Shown here: one piece after another, positions 26,788-35,431 of the stretch
Position numbering within the stretch: position 1 is the stretch's first letter
Layout: each line of letters starts with the position of its first letter
Source of the DNA: Candidatus Polarisedimenticolaceae bacterium
GTDB lineage: Bacteria; Acidobacteriota; Polarisedimenticolia; Polarisedimenticolales; DASRJG01
NCBI GenBank assembly: GCA_036376135.1
Contig: DASVAW010000093.1
Span: forward strand, 1-54,196
Length of the DNA stretch: 54,196 nucleotides
Direction of reading: 5' to 3'
Translations under genes and position numbers: made by a program
The notes under the pieces: generated by a model
Database searches by the model: none
What the model saw: only the letters and a program-made list of their open reading frames with translations
What the model was told of the DNA's origin: nothing

Positions 26788-26977
26788 TTTCGGCGTGGTA
26801 TAGTGCGCGGCGCGTCGCTACGGGTCTTCCTGAAGGGCGGGGTGCGCGGACGCGGCGGACGCGCCACCTCAACCGTCGTTCCCACGAACGACCCGCCTCG
26901 AGCGGGCTAGCGGACCGAGCAGCGCGGACCCGGGCCTTCACGGGCCTCGGTTCCCGCCGCACGGGAGTGGTCTTGCC
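26788..26977 (+). promoter_or_regulatory. 190-bp structured rimP-nusA spacer with extended -10 candidate
   Basis: There is no credible gene in this gap. TGGTATAGT (26796-26804) fits an extended -10 promoter (TGnTATAAT). A perfect 7-bp stem, GTCGTTC (26875-26881) with GAACGAC (26886-26892), and smaller GC-rich stems follow. This spacer is long for an otherwise tightly packed operon and may hold an internal nusA promoter with a structured leader. Confidence 0.4.
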
Positions 26978-28372
26978 ATGAGCAGTGAGTTGTTCCAGAC
27001 GATCGAGATCATCGGCCGGGAGAAGGGCATCGACCCGGATGTCATCATCCAGGCCGTCGAAGAGGCGTACGCGGCCGCGTCCCGGAAGTACTACCGGAGC
27101 AAGGAAGACTACGGAGCCCGCTTCGACCGCGCGTCGGGGCGGTTCGTGGTCTTCGCGAAGCACACCGTGGTGACCGAGGACGAGCTGATGGACCCCCACA
27201 CCGAAATGACGGTGGAGGAGGCCCGTGAGGTCAAGCCCGACGCCGAGGTCGGCGACGTGATCGAGACCCCGAAAGAGGGGTACGACGCGCCTCTCACCCG
27301 CATCGCCGCCCAGGCCGCGAAGCAGGTCATCTATCAGAAGGTCAAGGAAGCCGAGCGGGAGATCGTCTGGCGCGAATACGGCGACCGCATCGGCGACCTG
27401 CTCACCGGTGTCGTGAAGCGCTTCGACCGCGGCGACATGATCCTCGACCTCGGCCGAACCGAGGGGGTCATCCCCCGCCGCGAGCAGTCGCGCGCCGAGC
27501 ACTACAACCCCGGAGACCGCATTCGCGCGGCGCTCATCAACGTCGACAAGGTCGGCAAGGGCCCGCAGCTGATCCTCTCGCGGGGGAGCGAGCTGCTGGT
27601 CAAGAAACTCTTCGAGATGGAGGTCCCGGAGATCTACGACGGGACCGTCCAGATCGTGAACGTCGCGCGCGACCCCGGCGAGCGCAGCAAGGTCGCGGTC
27701 CGCTCCAAGGACCGCGACGTCGATCCGGTGGGCGCCTGCGTGGGGATGAAGGGCTCCCGCGTCCAGGCGGTGATCCGCGAGCTGCGCGGCGAGAAGATCG
27801 ACATCGTCCAGTACGACGACGACATCGCGCACTACGTCCGCAACGCGCTGAACCCCGCGGCGATCAACCGCGTGTCGGTCCGCGACTACGAAGAGCGGGA
27901 GATGGAGGTCATCGTTTCCGAGGACCAGCTCTCGCTCGCGATCGGCAAGAAGGGGCAGAACGTCCGACTCGCCTCGAAACTCGTCGGCTGGCGCCTCGAC
28001 ATCAAGAGCGAGGCGGAAAAGAAGGCCGAGATCGAGGCGGAGATGGAACGGATGGCCGAGGCCTCGCGCGAGCTCGCGAGCATCCCCGGCGTGAATTCGT
28101 CGATGGTGTCGCGCCTTCTGGACGCGGGTTTCCGCAGCATCGAGGAGATCTCGCTCGCGTCGCTCGAGGATCTGCTCAGCATCGAAGGCATCACCGAGGA
28201 CGAGGCGATCGACCTCCACGACGCGGCCGAGACCGCGCTCGAGGAGCGGATGCGCCAGATGGAAGAGGAGGAGGCCGCGGCCGCCGAGGCGGAAGCGATC
28301 TCCGAGTCGGAGCCCGAAGCTTCGCCCGAACCGGGCGAAGGCGAAGGCGACGGCGAAGCCGACCGAAGCTAG
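26978..28372 (+). CDS. nusA: transcription termination/antitermination factor NusA
   Basis: This 464-residue protein has the NusA order. The N-terminal RNA-polymerase-binding domain reads LFQTIEIIGREKGIDPDVIIQAVEEAY. An S1 domain follows near 135-200 (GVVKRFDRGDMILDLGRTEGVIP), then KH1 and KH2 (PVGACVGMKGSRVQAVIRELRGEKIDI; LSLAIGKKGQNVRLASKL). A short C-terminal helix-hairpin-helix/acidic region (LASIPGVNSSMVSRLLDAGF) follows. It has one such C-terminal unit and an acidic tail rather than the two full AR repeats of Escherichia coli. It binds RNA polymerase and RNA at pauses, terminators and rRNA boxA sites. It lies in the rimP-nusA-infB operon; no ylxR gene lies between nusA and infB. Confidence 0.97.
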   Translation: MSSELFQTIEIIGREKGIDPDVIIQAVEEAYAAASRKYYRSKEDYGARFDRASGRFVVFAKHTVVTEDELMDPHTEMTVEEAREVKPDAEVGDVIETPKEGYDAPLTRIAAQAAKQVIYQKVKEAEREIVWREYGDRIGDLLTGVVKRFDRGDMILDLGRTEGVIPRREQSRAEHYNPGDRIRAALINVDKVGKGPQLILSRGSELLVKKLFEMEVPEIYDGTVQIVNVARDPGERSKVAVRSKDRDVDPVGACVGMKGSRVQAVIRELRGEKIDIVQYDDDIAHYVRNALNPAAINRVSVRDYEEREMEVIVSEDQLSLAIGKKGQNVRLASKLVGWRLDIKSEAEKKAEIEAEMERMAEASRELASIPGVNSSMVSRLLDAGFRSIEEISLASLEDLLSIEGITEDEAIDLHDAAETALEERMRQMEEEEAAAAEAEAISESEPEASPEPGEGEGDGEADRS

Positions 28373-28390
28373 GACCGGAACGGAGACTGC

Positions 28391-31081
28391 ATGCCGGGCG
28401 TACGCGTCTACCAGCTCGCGAAGGAACTCAAGGTCCAGAGCGCGCTCATCCTCGAGCTGCTCGACCGGATGGGCCGCGAGGTCCGCTCGGACCTCTCGGC
28501 GATCGACGAGCCGACGGCGAAGCTCGTCCGCGAGCGTCTGACGGCGGCCCTGGAAGCCGAGAAGCGGCGGCTCGTCGAGCACCCCGCGGAGGTCGCCGAG
28601 CCGGCCCAGGAAGCCGCCCCGGTCGAGGTGGAGATCCTCGTCGAGCCGGAGGTGCCGCCCACCCCCGCCCCCGCGCCGCCGGCCGTCGCGGAACTCCCCG
28701 CCGAGCAGGCCGCCGCGCCCGCGGAGCCGGTCGCCGAGGCGGCGGAGCCCGCCGTCGCCGCGGTGCCGGAGCCCGAATCCGTACCGGTCGCCGAACCCGC
28801 CGCCCCCGCAGCGCCCCCGGTCGCCGAAAAGCCGGTCGCGCCGGCGCCGACCCCCGCGCCGAGACCGGTGGCGGCCGCCCCGGCCTCCCAGCCGGCGGCG
28901 GCCTCCCCCGCGCCCGCCGCTCCGGCCCCCGGCCAGCCGCGCGCGCCGCGTGTCTTCGCCGCCCGCCGGACGACGCCGATCATGGTTCCCCCGCGAGGGG
29001 CACGTCCCACCGGTCCCTCCGCTCGCCCCGGCATGGGCGGCCCCGGCGCTCCCGGCGCCCGCCCCCCGATGGGGCCCCCCGGCGCCCGCCCCCCCCTGGG
29101 GGTGCGAGGTCCCGCAGGTCCCGGTGCTCCGGGCGCTCCCCGTCCCGGTCAGCCCGGCCCCGGCGGCCCGCCGCCTCCGGGAGCGCCTCGCCCCGGCCAG
29201 CGTCCGGGAGGCGAACGCGATCGCGGCGAGCGCGGGCGCAAAGGGAAGGGCGCCGAGGCCCCTCCGCCGATCGCCCGGGTGCGTCCCGACCTCCCTCCGG
29301 TCCCCGAGAACATCACCCTCTCCGAGGCGGTGACGGTCAAGGAGCTCGCCGAGAAGCTCAACCGCAAGTCGAAGGACGTCATCGCGAAGCTGATCTCGCG
29401 CGGGGTGCTCGCGACGATCAACCAGCCCCTCGACCCGCAGATGGCGATCGACGTCGCCAAGGAGTTCGGGTCGACGGCCGAGATCGTCACCTTCGAGGAG
29501 GAGCAGCAGCTCCAGGAGATCCTCGACCCGAAGCTCGCCGCGGCCGCGGCGGCTTCCCCCGCCAAGATGGTCCGCCGCCCGCCGGTCGTGACGGTGATGG
29601 GCCACGTCGACCACGGGAAGACCTCGCTGCTCGACGCGATCCGCGAGGCGAACGTCGTCTCGACGGAGCACGGCGGGATCACCCAGCACATCGGCGCCTA
29701 CCAGGTCGAGGAGAAGGGCCGCAAGCTCACCTTCCTCGACACCCCGGGCCACGAGGCGTTCACGATGATGCGCGCCCGCGGCGCACGCGTGACCGACATC
29801 GTCGTGCTCGTCGTGGCCGCCGACGACGGCGTGAAGCCGCAGACCCTCGAGGCGATCGACCACGCCAAGGCGGCCGGTGTGCCGATCGTCGTGGCGATCA
29901 ACAAGATCGACAAGCCCGACGCGCGCCCCGAGCGCGTGAAGCAGCAGCTCGCCGATCGCGGCATCCTGATCGAGGAGTACGGCGGGCAGACCGTCGCCTG
30001 CCAGATCTCCGCGAAGAAACGCACGGGCATCCAGGACCTGCTCGACATGATCCTGCTCGTCGCGGACATCGCCGACCTCAAGGCGAATCCCGACCAGCCG
30101 GCGACGGGTGTCGTGCTCGAGGCGCGCCTCGACCGCGCGCGCGGCATCGTGGCGACCGTGCTCGTCCAGCAGGGCACGCTGAAGGTCGGCGACCCCTTCA
30201 TCGCCGGCAACGCCTACGGCAAGGTCCGGGCGATGTCCGACGAACACGGGCGCCGCGTCGACGAGGTCGGCCCGTCGAGCCCCGTCGAGGTCATGGGCTT
30301 CCAGAGCGAGCCCGCGGCCGGAGACGCCTTCCAAGGCGTCGTCGACGAGCAGAAGTCCCGGCAGATCGCCCAGTTCCGCCAGGAGAAGGCGCGCCAGGCG
30401 GCGCTCGCGAAGTCCTCGCGACGCACCCTCGAGAGCCTCTCCCGCGAGATCGCCGAAGGGCAGATCAAGGAGATGCAGGTCCTCGTCAAGGCGGACGTGG
30501 CGGGCTCGCTCGAAGCGCTGCAGCAGGCGATCGGCGAGCTCCCCAAGGACAAGGTCCGCGTCGAGGTTCTCCGCGCCGGCACCGGTGCCATCACGCAGGC
30601 CGACGTCCTCCTCGCCGCCGCGTCGAGCGCGATCGTCGTCGGGTTCAACGTCCGTCCCGACCGGGCGACGTCGGAGCTCGCCCGCCAGGAAGAGGTGGAG
30701 ATCCGCCTCTACACGATCATCTACGACCTCGTGAACGAGCTGAAGGCCGCGATGGTGGGGCTGCTCGAGCCGACCCTCAAGGAGTCGATCCTCGGCCAGG
30801 CCGAGGTCCGGCAGCTGTTCAAGGTCCCGAAGATCGGCGTGATCGCCGGGTGCTACGTCACCGACGGGCTCCTCAAGCGGACGGCCGACGTGCGGCTGAT
30901 CCGGGACAACGTCGTGATCTACACCGGCAAGGTCGGCTCGCTGCGCCGCTTCAAGGACGACGTCTCGGAAGTGAAGAACGGCTTCGAGTGCGGGATCGGC
31001 ATCGCCGGCTACAACGACCTCAAGGAAGGCGACGTCATCGAGTTCTTCACGATCGAGAAGATCGCGCAGCAGAGCCTCTAA
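28391..31081 (+). CDS. infB: translation initiation factor IF-2
   Basis: This 896-residue GTPase begins with the IF2 N-terminal helical domain (VRVYQLAKELKVQSALILELLDRMG). About 260 residues of Ala/Pro- then Gly/Pro-rich low complexity follow, then a second IF2_N segment. The G domain starts near residue 400: GHVDHGKTS (G1), DTPGHEAF (G3), NKIDKPDA (G4). Domains II-IV end in VIEFFTIEKIAQQ. It recruits fMet-tRNA to the 30S subunit. The long disordered linker is typical of GC-rich genomes. It is 18 bp after nusA, with GGAG before the ATG. Confidence 0.98.
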   Translation: MPGVRVYQLAKELKVQSALILELLDRMGREVRSDLSAIDEPTAKLVRERLTAALEAEKRRLVEHPAEVAEPAQEAAPVEVEILVEPEVPPTPAPAPPAVAELPAEQAAAPAEPVAEAAEPAVAAVPEPESVPVAEPAAPAAPPVAEKPVAPAPTPAPRPVAAAPASQPAAASPAPAAPAPGQPRAPRVFAARRTTPIMVPPRGARPTGPSARPGMGGPGAPGARPPMGPPGARPPLGVRGPAGPGAPGAPRPGQPGPGGPPPPGAPRPGQRPGGERDRGERGRKGKGAEAPPPIARVRPDLPPVPENITLSEAVTVKELAEKLNRKSKDVIAKLISRGVLATINQPLDPQMAIDVAKEFGSTAEIVTFEEEQQLQEILDPKLAAAAAASPAKMVRRPPVVTVMGHVDHGKTSLLDAIREANVVSTEHGGITQHIGAYQVEEKGRKLTFLDTPGHEAFTMMRARGARVTDIVVLVVAADDGVKPQTLEAIDHAKAAGVPIVVAINKIDKPDARPERVKQQLADRGILIEEYGGQTVACQISAKKRTGIQDLLDMILLVADIADLKANPDQPATGVVLEARLDRARGIVATVLVQQGTLKVGDPFIAGNAYGKVRAMSDEHGRRVDEVGPSSPVEVMGFQSEPAAGDAFQGVVDEQKSRQIAQFRQEKARQAALAKSSRRTLESLSREIAEGQIKEMQVLVKADVAGSLEALQQAIGELPKDKVRVEVLRAGTGAITQADVLLAAASSAIVVGFNVRPDRATSELARQEEVEIRLYTIIYDLVNELKAAMVGLLEPTLKESILGQAEVRQLFKVPKIGVIAGCYVTDGLLKRTADVRLIRDNVVIYTGKVGSLRRFKDDVSEVKNGFECGIGIAGYNDLKEGDVIEFFTIEKIAQQSL

Positions 31082-31093
31082 CCGGAGGGGCCG

Positions 31094-31393
31094 ATGACCG
31101 TCGGCGTCCTCACGTTCGAGCTGCACCTTCCGGGCGCGCGCTCGCTGAAGGACAAGCGCCAGATCGTCCGCAGCCTCAAGGAGCGCCTGCGCTCGCGCCA
31201 CAACGTGGCGGTCTCCGAGCTCGAGGAGCATGCGGAGCTGTGGCAGCGAGCCACCCTCGCGATCGTCTCGGTGGCGGGGCGGCGCGATCCCCTCGAGCGG
31301 CTGTTCGAGACGGTCCTGGCCGAGTCGGAGTCGCAGGTCCCCGGACACGTGCTTTCGCCCTCGACCGAGTTCCTGGAGGGAGACCTCGCATGA
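31094..31393 (+). CDS. DUF503 / YlxP-like protein
   Basis: This 99-residue protein shows the DUF503 signature at its N-terminus: TVGVLTFELHLPGARSLKDKRQ, then IVRSLKERLRSRHNVAVSELEEHAELWQRATLAI. Members are small ferredoxin-like-fold proteins usually located between infB and rbfA, as here. A ribosome-associated role is suspected from context but not shown by this sequence. GGAGG precedes the ATG 12 bases after the infB stop. Its TGA overlaps the rbfA ATG as ATGA, so translation is coupled. Confidence 0.93.
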   Translation: MTVGVLTFELHLPGARSLKDKRQIVRSLKERLRSRHNVAVSELEEHAELWQRATLAIVSVAGRRDPLERLFETVLAESESQVPGHVLSPSTEFLEGDLA

Positions 31394-31743
31394 CGAGCCA
31401 CCGGCTCTCCCGCGTCAACGAGCAGATCCTGACGATCCTGGCGGAAGCGGTGCGCGACGAGGTTCGCGACCCGCGGGTCCAGGGCCTCATCACCCTCACC
31501 GGCGTCCGTGTGACCCAGGACATGGACCTCGCCCGGGTGTACGTCTCCGCGCTGGGCTCCGAGCCCGAGCGCGTCGCCGCGGTCAAGGCGCTCAATCACG
31601 CGGCGCCGTTCCTGCGGCGCATCGTCGCGCAGCGCGCGGGGCTGCGACACACGCCGCGCCTCGAGTTCCTCGCCGATGCCAGTCTCGAGACCGGCGCCCG
31701 TGTCGAGCGGGTCCTCAAGGACATCGAGAACGAGGAACGATGA
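31390..31743 (+). CDS. rbfA: ribosome-binding factor A
   Basis: This 117-residue protein has the RbfA single KH-like fold pattern. It opens [26 protein letters not shown], then [25 protein letters not shown], and closes with [25 protein letters not shown]. It binds late 30S precursors and helps 16S 5'-end maturation. The ATG at 31390 overlaps the stop of the DUF503 gene, and its own stop overlaps the truB ATG (ATGA at both ends). Length is normal for the family. Confidence 0.96.
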   Translation: MTSHRLSRVNEQILTILAEAVRDEVRDPRVQGLITLTGVRVTQDMDLARVYVSALGSEPERVAAVKALNHAAPFLRRIVAQRAGLRHTPRLEFLADASLETGARVERVLKDIENEER

Positions 31744-32600
31744 GCCCTCCCGAGGGGCTCCTCCTGGTCGACAAGCCGGAAGGACCCACCAGCCACGACG
31801 TGGTCGCGCTCGTCAAGCGTCGTCTCGCGGCGTCGAAGGTCGGACACGCCGGGACGCTCGATCCGATGGCCTCCGGCCTTCTTCCCCTCGCGCTCGGGCG
31901 CGCGACGCGTCTGATCCGGTTCCTGCCCGCCGCCCCGAAGGTGTATGCCGGCTCGATCCGGCTCGGCCTCGCGACGACGACCGACGACGTGACCGGGGAG
32001 GCGTTGTCGCGCCACGACGGTCCCGCTCCGCCGCTCGCGGAGGTGATCGCGGCCGCCGCCCGATTCTCCGGGCGCCTCCTCCAGCACCCCCCCGCCTTCT
32101 CCGCCCGCCGGGTCTCGGGGCAGCGGATGTACCGGCTCGCGCGCAGGGGAGAGGCGGCGGTGGGCCCGCCGGTCGAGGTGGAGGTGTACCGGTTCGACCT
32201 CGCGGCGACCGGCGATCCGTGGAGCTTCGCCTTCACGGTGGCGGTCTCCTCCGGGACGTACGTCCGCTCCCTCGCCAGGGACCTCGGGGCCGCCCTCGGG
32301 TGCGGCGGGACGCTCGAGACGCTCCGCCGGACGGCGATCGGCCCCTTCCGCGTCGAGGACGCCGTCGCGATCGCGGGGGACGCCGCGCTCGATCCCGCGC
32401 GGATCGTCCCGCTGGAAGGGATGCCCCTGGGGTTGCCGGACGCCGCGCTCGACGACGCCGCCGCGTCGCGATTCGCCTCGGGGGTGGCGATTCCGTGGGA
32501 TCAGGGCGAGGGGCTGTTGCGCGTGACGGCCCCCGGGCGGCTCGTCGGGGTCGGCGAGGTCCGGAACGGTCTTCTCGCACCGCGGGTGGTCGTGTGCTAG
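31740..32600 (+). CDS. truB: tRNA pseudouridine(55) synthase
   Basis: This 286-residue protein has the TruB N-terminal motif [22 protein letters not shown] and the catalytic motif [20 protein letters not shown], whose Asp attacks uridine 55 in the T-loop. [23 protein letters not shown] and [18 protein letters not shown] are also family blocks. A short C-terminal domain ([15 protein letters not shown]) follows. It lies directly after rbfA with an ATGA overlap, the conserved operon order. Confidence 0.97.
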   Translation: MSPPEGLLLVDKPEGPTSHDVVALVKRRLAASKVGHAGTLDPMASGLLPLALGRATRLIRFLPAAPKVYAGSIRLGLATTTDDVTGEALSRHDGPAPPLAEVIAAAARFSGRLLQHPPAFSARRVSGQRMYRLARRGEAAVGPPVEVEVYRFDLAATGDPWSFAFTVAVSSGTYVRSLARDLGAALGCGGTLETLRRTAIGPFRVEDAVAIAGDAALDPARIVPLEGMPLGLPDAALDDAAASRFASGVAIPWDQGEGLLRVTAPGRLVGVGEVRNGLLAPRVVVC

Positions 32601-32669
32601 ATTCCCGCGGTTCCTGAAGTCCTTTTTCTGACCCGCTCGCATCTGTCGACGGGTTCGGAGGTCGGCGAG

Positions 32670-32939
32670 ATGCCGCTCAATCCCCAGCACAAGTCCGAGT
32701 TGATCGAGTCCTACAAGACCCACGGCACCGATACCGGGTCGCCGGAGGTCCAGATCGCGCTCCTCACGAAGCGGATCGAGCACCTCACCGAGCACTTCAA
32801 GTCCCACGCGAAGGACCACCACTCGCGCCAGGGGCTGCTCAAGATGGTCGGCAAGCGCCGTCGCCTGCTCGATTACCTCAAGCGCAAGGACCTCGATCGT
32901 TATCAGCGCGTCATCGGCCGCCTCGGCATCCGCAAGTAG
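32670..32939 (+). CDS. rpsO: 30S ribosomal protein S15
   Basis: This 89-residue protein is the standard S15 length. It contains [53 protein letters not shown], the diagnostic block (helices that bind the 16S central domain). GGAGG lies upstream of the ATG. The 69-bp spacer after truB contains GACCCG and CGGGTT, a possible small stem just before the ribosome-binding site. S15 leaders are autoregulated in several phyla, but no known type was recognised here. Confidence 0.98.
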   Translation: MPLNPQHKSELIESYKTHGTDTGSPEVQIALLTKRIEHLTEHFKSHAKDHHSRQGLLKMVGKRRRLLDYLKRKDLDRYQRVIGRLGIRK

Positions 32940-33115
32940 CGGAGAGGCGGGCCTACGGCGCCCAGAAGGCACGGGACCGCGGGGCCGGGAAACCGGCTCG
33001 CTCCCGTGCGTGAAGCTTTGGAACGGAGAACCCTGGGGCCGTGGGAGCCCCGCAATGGGCCCTTGTGCCTGCGCGGAGCGCGCGGCTCGGGCCGTACGAG
33101 AGGTAGGCGGTCGTG
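32940..33115 (+). promoter_or_regulatory. rpsO-pnp intergenic stem-loop
   Basis: GCACGGGA (32969-32976) pairs with TCCCGTGC (33002-33009). Inside it GCCGG (32984-32988) and CCGGC (32993-32997) close a GAAA tetraloop. The resulting two-part hairpin spans 41 nt and has no U-run, so it is not an ordinary terminator. In Escherichia coli the same intergenic position carries an RNase III-cleaved stem used for PNPase autoregulation; a similar role here is inference. Confidence 0.55.
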
Positions 33116-35425
33116 ATGCGACGCAAGGAAATCGAGATCGGCGGGAAACCGCTCGTCGTCGAGACGGGCAAGGTGGCGAAGCAGGCGGACGGATCGGTGA
33201 TGGTCCGTTACGGCGACACGGTGGTCCTCGTCACCGCGTGCGCCGCGAAGGAGCCGCGGCCGGGGATCGACTTCCTCCCGCTGACGGTCGACTATCGCGA
33301 GAACACCTACGCGGCCGGAAAGATCCCCGGCGGGTTCTTCCGCCGTGAGGGCCGCCCCAACGAGAAGGAGATCCTCTCCTCGCGGCTCATCGACCGCCCG
33401 CTGCGCCCGCTTTTCCCCGACGGCTGGGGGTGCGAGACGCAGATCGTCGCGTTGCTGCTCTCGTCCGACCAGGAAAACGACTCGGACGTCCTGGCGGTCA
33501 CCGGCGCCTCCTTCGCGCTGGCCATCTCGGACATCCCCTTCCCCACGCCGATCGCGGCGGTCCGCGTCGGCCTGACCGCCGACGGCGCGTACCTTCTCAA
33601 CCCGACCTTCACCCAGCTCGAGACGAGCCGGCTCGACCTCGTGGTCGCCGGCTCGAAGGACGCGGTCGTGATGGTCGAGGCGGGATCGAAGGAGGTCTCC
33701 GAGGCCGAGATGCTCGAGGCGATCCGGCTCGGGCACGAGGCGATCCGGAAGATCGTCGCGGCCCAGGAGGAGCTCGCGAAGGAGTGCGGGAAGGCCAAGC
33801 GCACCTTCACGAAGGCGCCGGAGCCCGAGGGAGTCCGCGAGAGGCTCGACCGCGAGTGGAAGCCGCGCCTGGCGGAAGCGATGCGGATCAAGGCGAAGCT
33901 CGACAGCTACGCCAAGGTCGACGCGCTGAAGAAGGAGATGCTCGCATCCTTCGGCGAAACCGAGGCCGAGGCCAGGTCGTTCGCGTCGAAATACTGGTAC
34001 GAGCTGCAGGATCACATCCTCCGCGAGGAGGTCTTCGAGCGGGGCGTGCGCCTGGACGGGCGCGCGTTCGACCAGGTCCGTCCGATCACCTGCGAAGTGG
34101 GGGTTCTCCCCCGCACCCACGGCTCCGCGCTGTTCACGCGCGGCGAGACGCAGGCGCTCGTGACGGTCACCCTCGGGACCTCGGCCGACGCGCAGAAGCT
34201 CGACTGGGTGGAGGGCGAGTCCTTCCGTCGCTTCATGCTGCACTACAACTTCCCGCCGTTCTCCGTCGGCGAGGTCAAGTTCCTCCGCGGCCCGGGTCGT
34301 CGCGAGATCGGCCACGGCGCCCTCGCCGAGCGTTCGCTCGTCCCGCTCGCGCCCAGCGAGGAGAAGTGGCCCTACACGATCCGCATCGTGTCGGACATCC
34401 TCGAGTCCAACGGCTCCTCGTCGATGGCGAGCATCTGCGGCGGCTCGCTCGCGCTCATGGACGCCGGCGTCCCGATGGACGCCGCGGTCGCGGGCGTGGC
34501 GATGGGGCTCATCAAGGGGGACACGAAGTTCGCGGTGCTGACCGACATCGCCGGTGCCGAGGACCACCACGGCGACATGGACTTCAAGGTCGCGGGGACC
34601 CGGAACGGGATCACCGCGCTCCAGATGGACATCAAGATCGGCGGCGTGACCCCCGAGATCATGGCGCAGGCCCTCGATCAGGCGCTCCGCGGCCGGCTGC
34701 ACATCCTCGACCGGATGCAGGAGTCGATCCAGACGCACCGCGCCGAGATCTCCCCCTTCGCCCCGCGGATCATCACGATCCAGATCCACAAGGAGAAGAT
34801 CCGCGACGTCATCGGCCAGGGCGGGAAGACCATCCGCTCGATCGTCGAGCGCACGGGCTGCAAGATCGAGGTCCACGACGACGGCCGCGTCGACATCGCC
34901 TCGACCGACGAGGCGGCGGCGCAGAAGGCGGTCGAGATCATCCGCGAGCTCACGGCCGAGGCCGAGCTCGGCAAGACCTACCTCGGCAAGGTGGTGCGCG
35001 TCGTGAACTTCGGCGCGTTCGTCGAGATCATGCCGGGCGTCGAAGGACTTCTGCACATCTCCGAGATCGCCGAGCAGCGGATCGCCCAGGTGCAGGACGA
35101 GATCGACGAGGGCGACGAGGTCCTCGTCAAGGTGATCGAGATCTCCGAGGGGCGCGTGCGCCTGAGCCGCAAGGCGGTCCTGCGCGAGCAGCGCGGCGAG
35201 ACCGGGCCGCCGCCGGAAGGGGAAGGCGGCGGACGTCCGCCTCGCGACGGCGGGTACCGAGGGGGGGACCGCGGGGGGCGCGGGCCGCGTCGGGGCCCGC
35301 GCGGCGGCGGCGGCGGACACCACGGCGGCGGCCCGCGCGGCGACCGTCCCGCCGACGCGTTGCAGGGCGTCCCGCAGGGGGGCGGTCGCGGCGAAGGCGG
35401 CCCCGGCGGCGACGACCGCGACTGA
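33116..35425 (+). CDS. pnp: polyribonucleotide nucleotidyltransferase (PNPase)
   Basis: This 769-residue protein contains two RNase PH-like cores, the second starting near [40 protein letters not shown] domain ([22 protein letters not shown], about 551-612) and an S1 domain (about 617-690) follow. It degrades RNA 3' to 5' with phosphate and is a degradosome member in many bacteria. The extreme C-terminus (about 705-769) is an unusual Gly/Arg-rich tail, an RGG-like RNA-binding or phase-separating segment. ATG 33116 is preferred to the adjoining GTG 33113. It follows rpsO after a 176-bp spacer and precedes the MshEN gene by 6 bp. Confidence 0.97.
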   Translation: MRRKEIEIGGKPLVVETGKVAKQADGSVMVRYGDTVVLVTACAAKEPRPGIDFLPLTVDYRENTYAAGKIPGGFFRREGRPNEKEILSSRLIDRPLRPLFPDGWGCETQIVALLLSSDQENDSDVLAVTGASFALAISDIPFPTPIAAVRVGLTADGAYLLNPTFTQLETSRLDLVVAGSKDAVVMVEAGSKEVSEAEMLEAIRLGHEAIRKIVAAQEELAKECGKAKRTFTKAPEPEGVRERLDREWKPRLAEAMRIKAKLDSYAKVDALKKEMLASFGETEAEARSFASKYWYELQDHILREEVFERGVRLDGRAFDQVRPITCEVGVLPRTHGSALFTRGETQALVTVTLGTSADAQKLDWVEGESFRRFMLHYNFPPFSVGEVKFLRGPGRREIGHGALAERSLVPLAPSEEKWPYTIRIVSDILESNGSSSMASICGGSLALMDAGVPMDAAVAGVAMGLIKGDTKFAVLTDIAGAEDHHGDMDFKVAGTRNGITALQMDIKIGGVTPEIMAQALDQALRGRLHILDRMQESIQTHRAEISPFAPRIITIQIHKEKIRDVIGQGGKTIRSIVERTGCKIEVHDDGRVDIASTDEAAAQKAVEIIRELTAEAELGKTYLGKVVRVVNFGAFVEIMPGVEGLLHISEIAEQRIAQVQDEIDEGDEVLVKVIEISEGRVRLSRKAVLREQRGETGPPPEGEGGGRPPRDGGYRGGDRGGRGPRRGPRGGGGGHHGGGPRGDRPADALQGVPQGGGRGEGGPGGDDRD

Positions 35426-35431
35426 GGCCCG

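Noticed and set aside
26784-26981. 65-codon open frame between rimP and nusA
   Set aside because: It overlaps both neighbours, has no ribosome-binding site, and is Arg-rich; the structured spacer explanation fits better.
28600-29230. Ala/Pro and Gly/Pro repeats inside infB as a possible inserted element
   Set aside because: Low-complexity linkers are normal in IF-2 from GC-rich bacteria; the frame is intact and there are no flanking repeats.
26642-31348. Very long minus-strand open frame (over 1,500 codons) opposite nusA and infB
   Set aside because: It lies entirely antisense to two unmistakable conserved genes, with Leu/Asp/Arg-rich composition typical of reverse-strand frames in GC-rich DNA and no recognisable domain.
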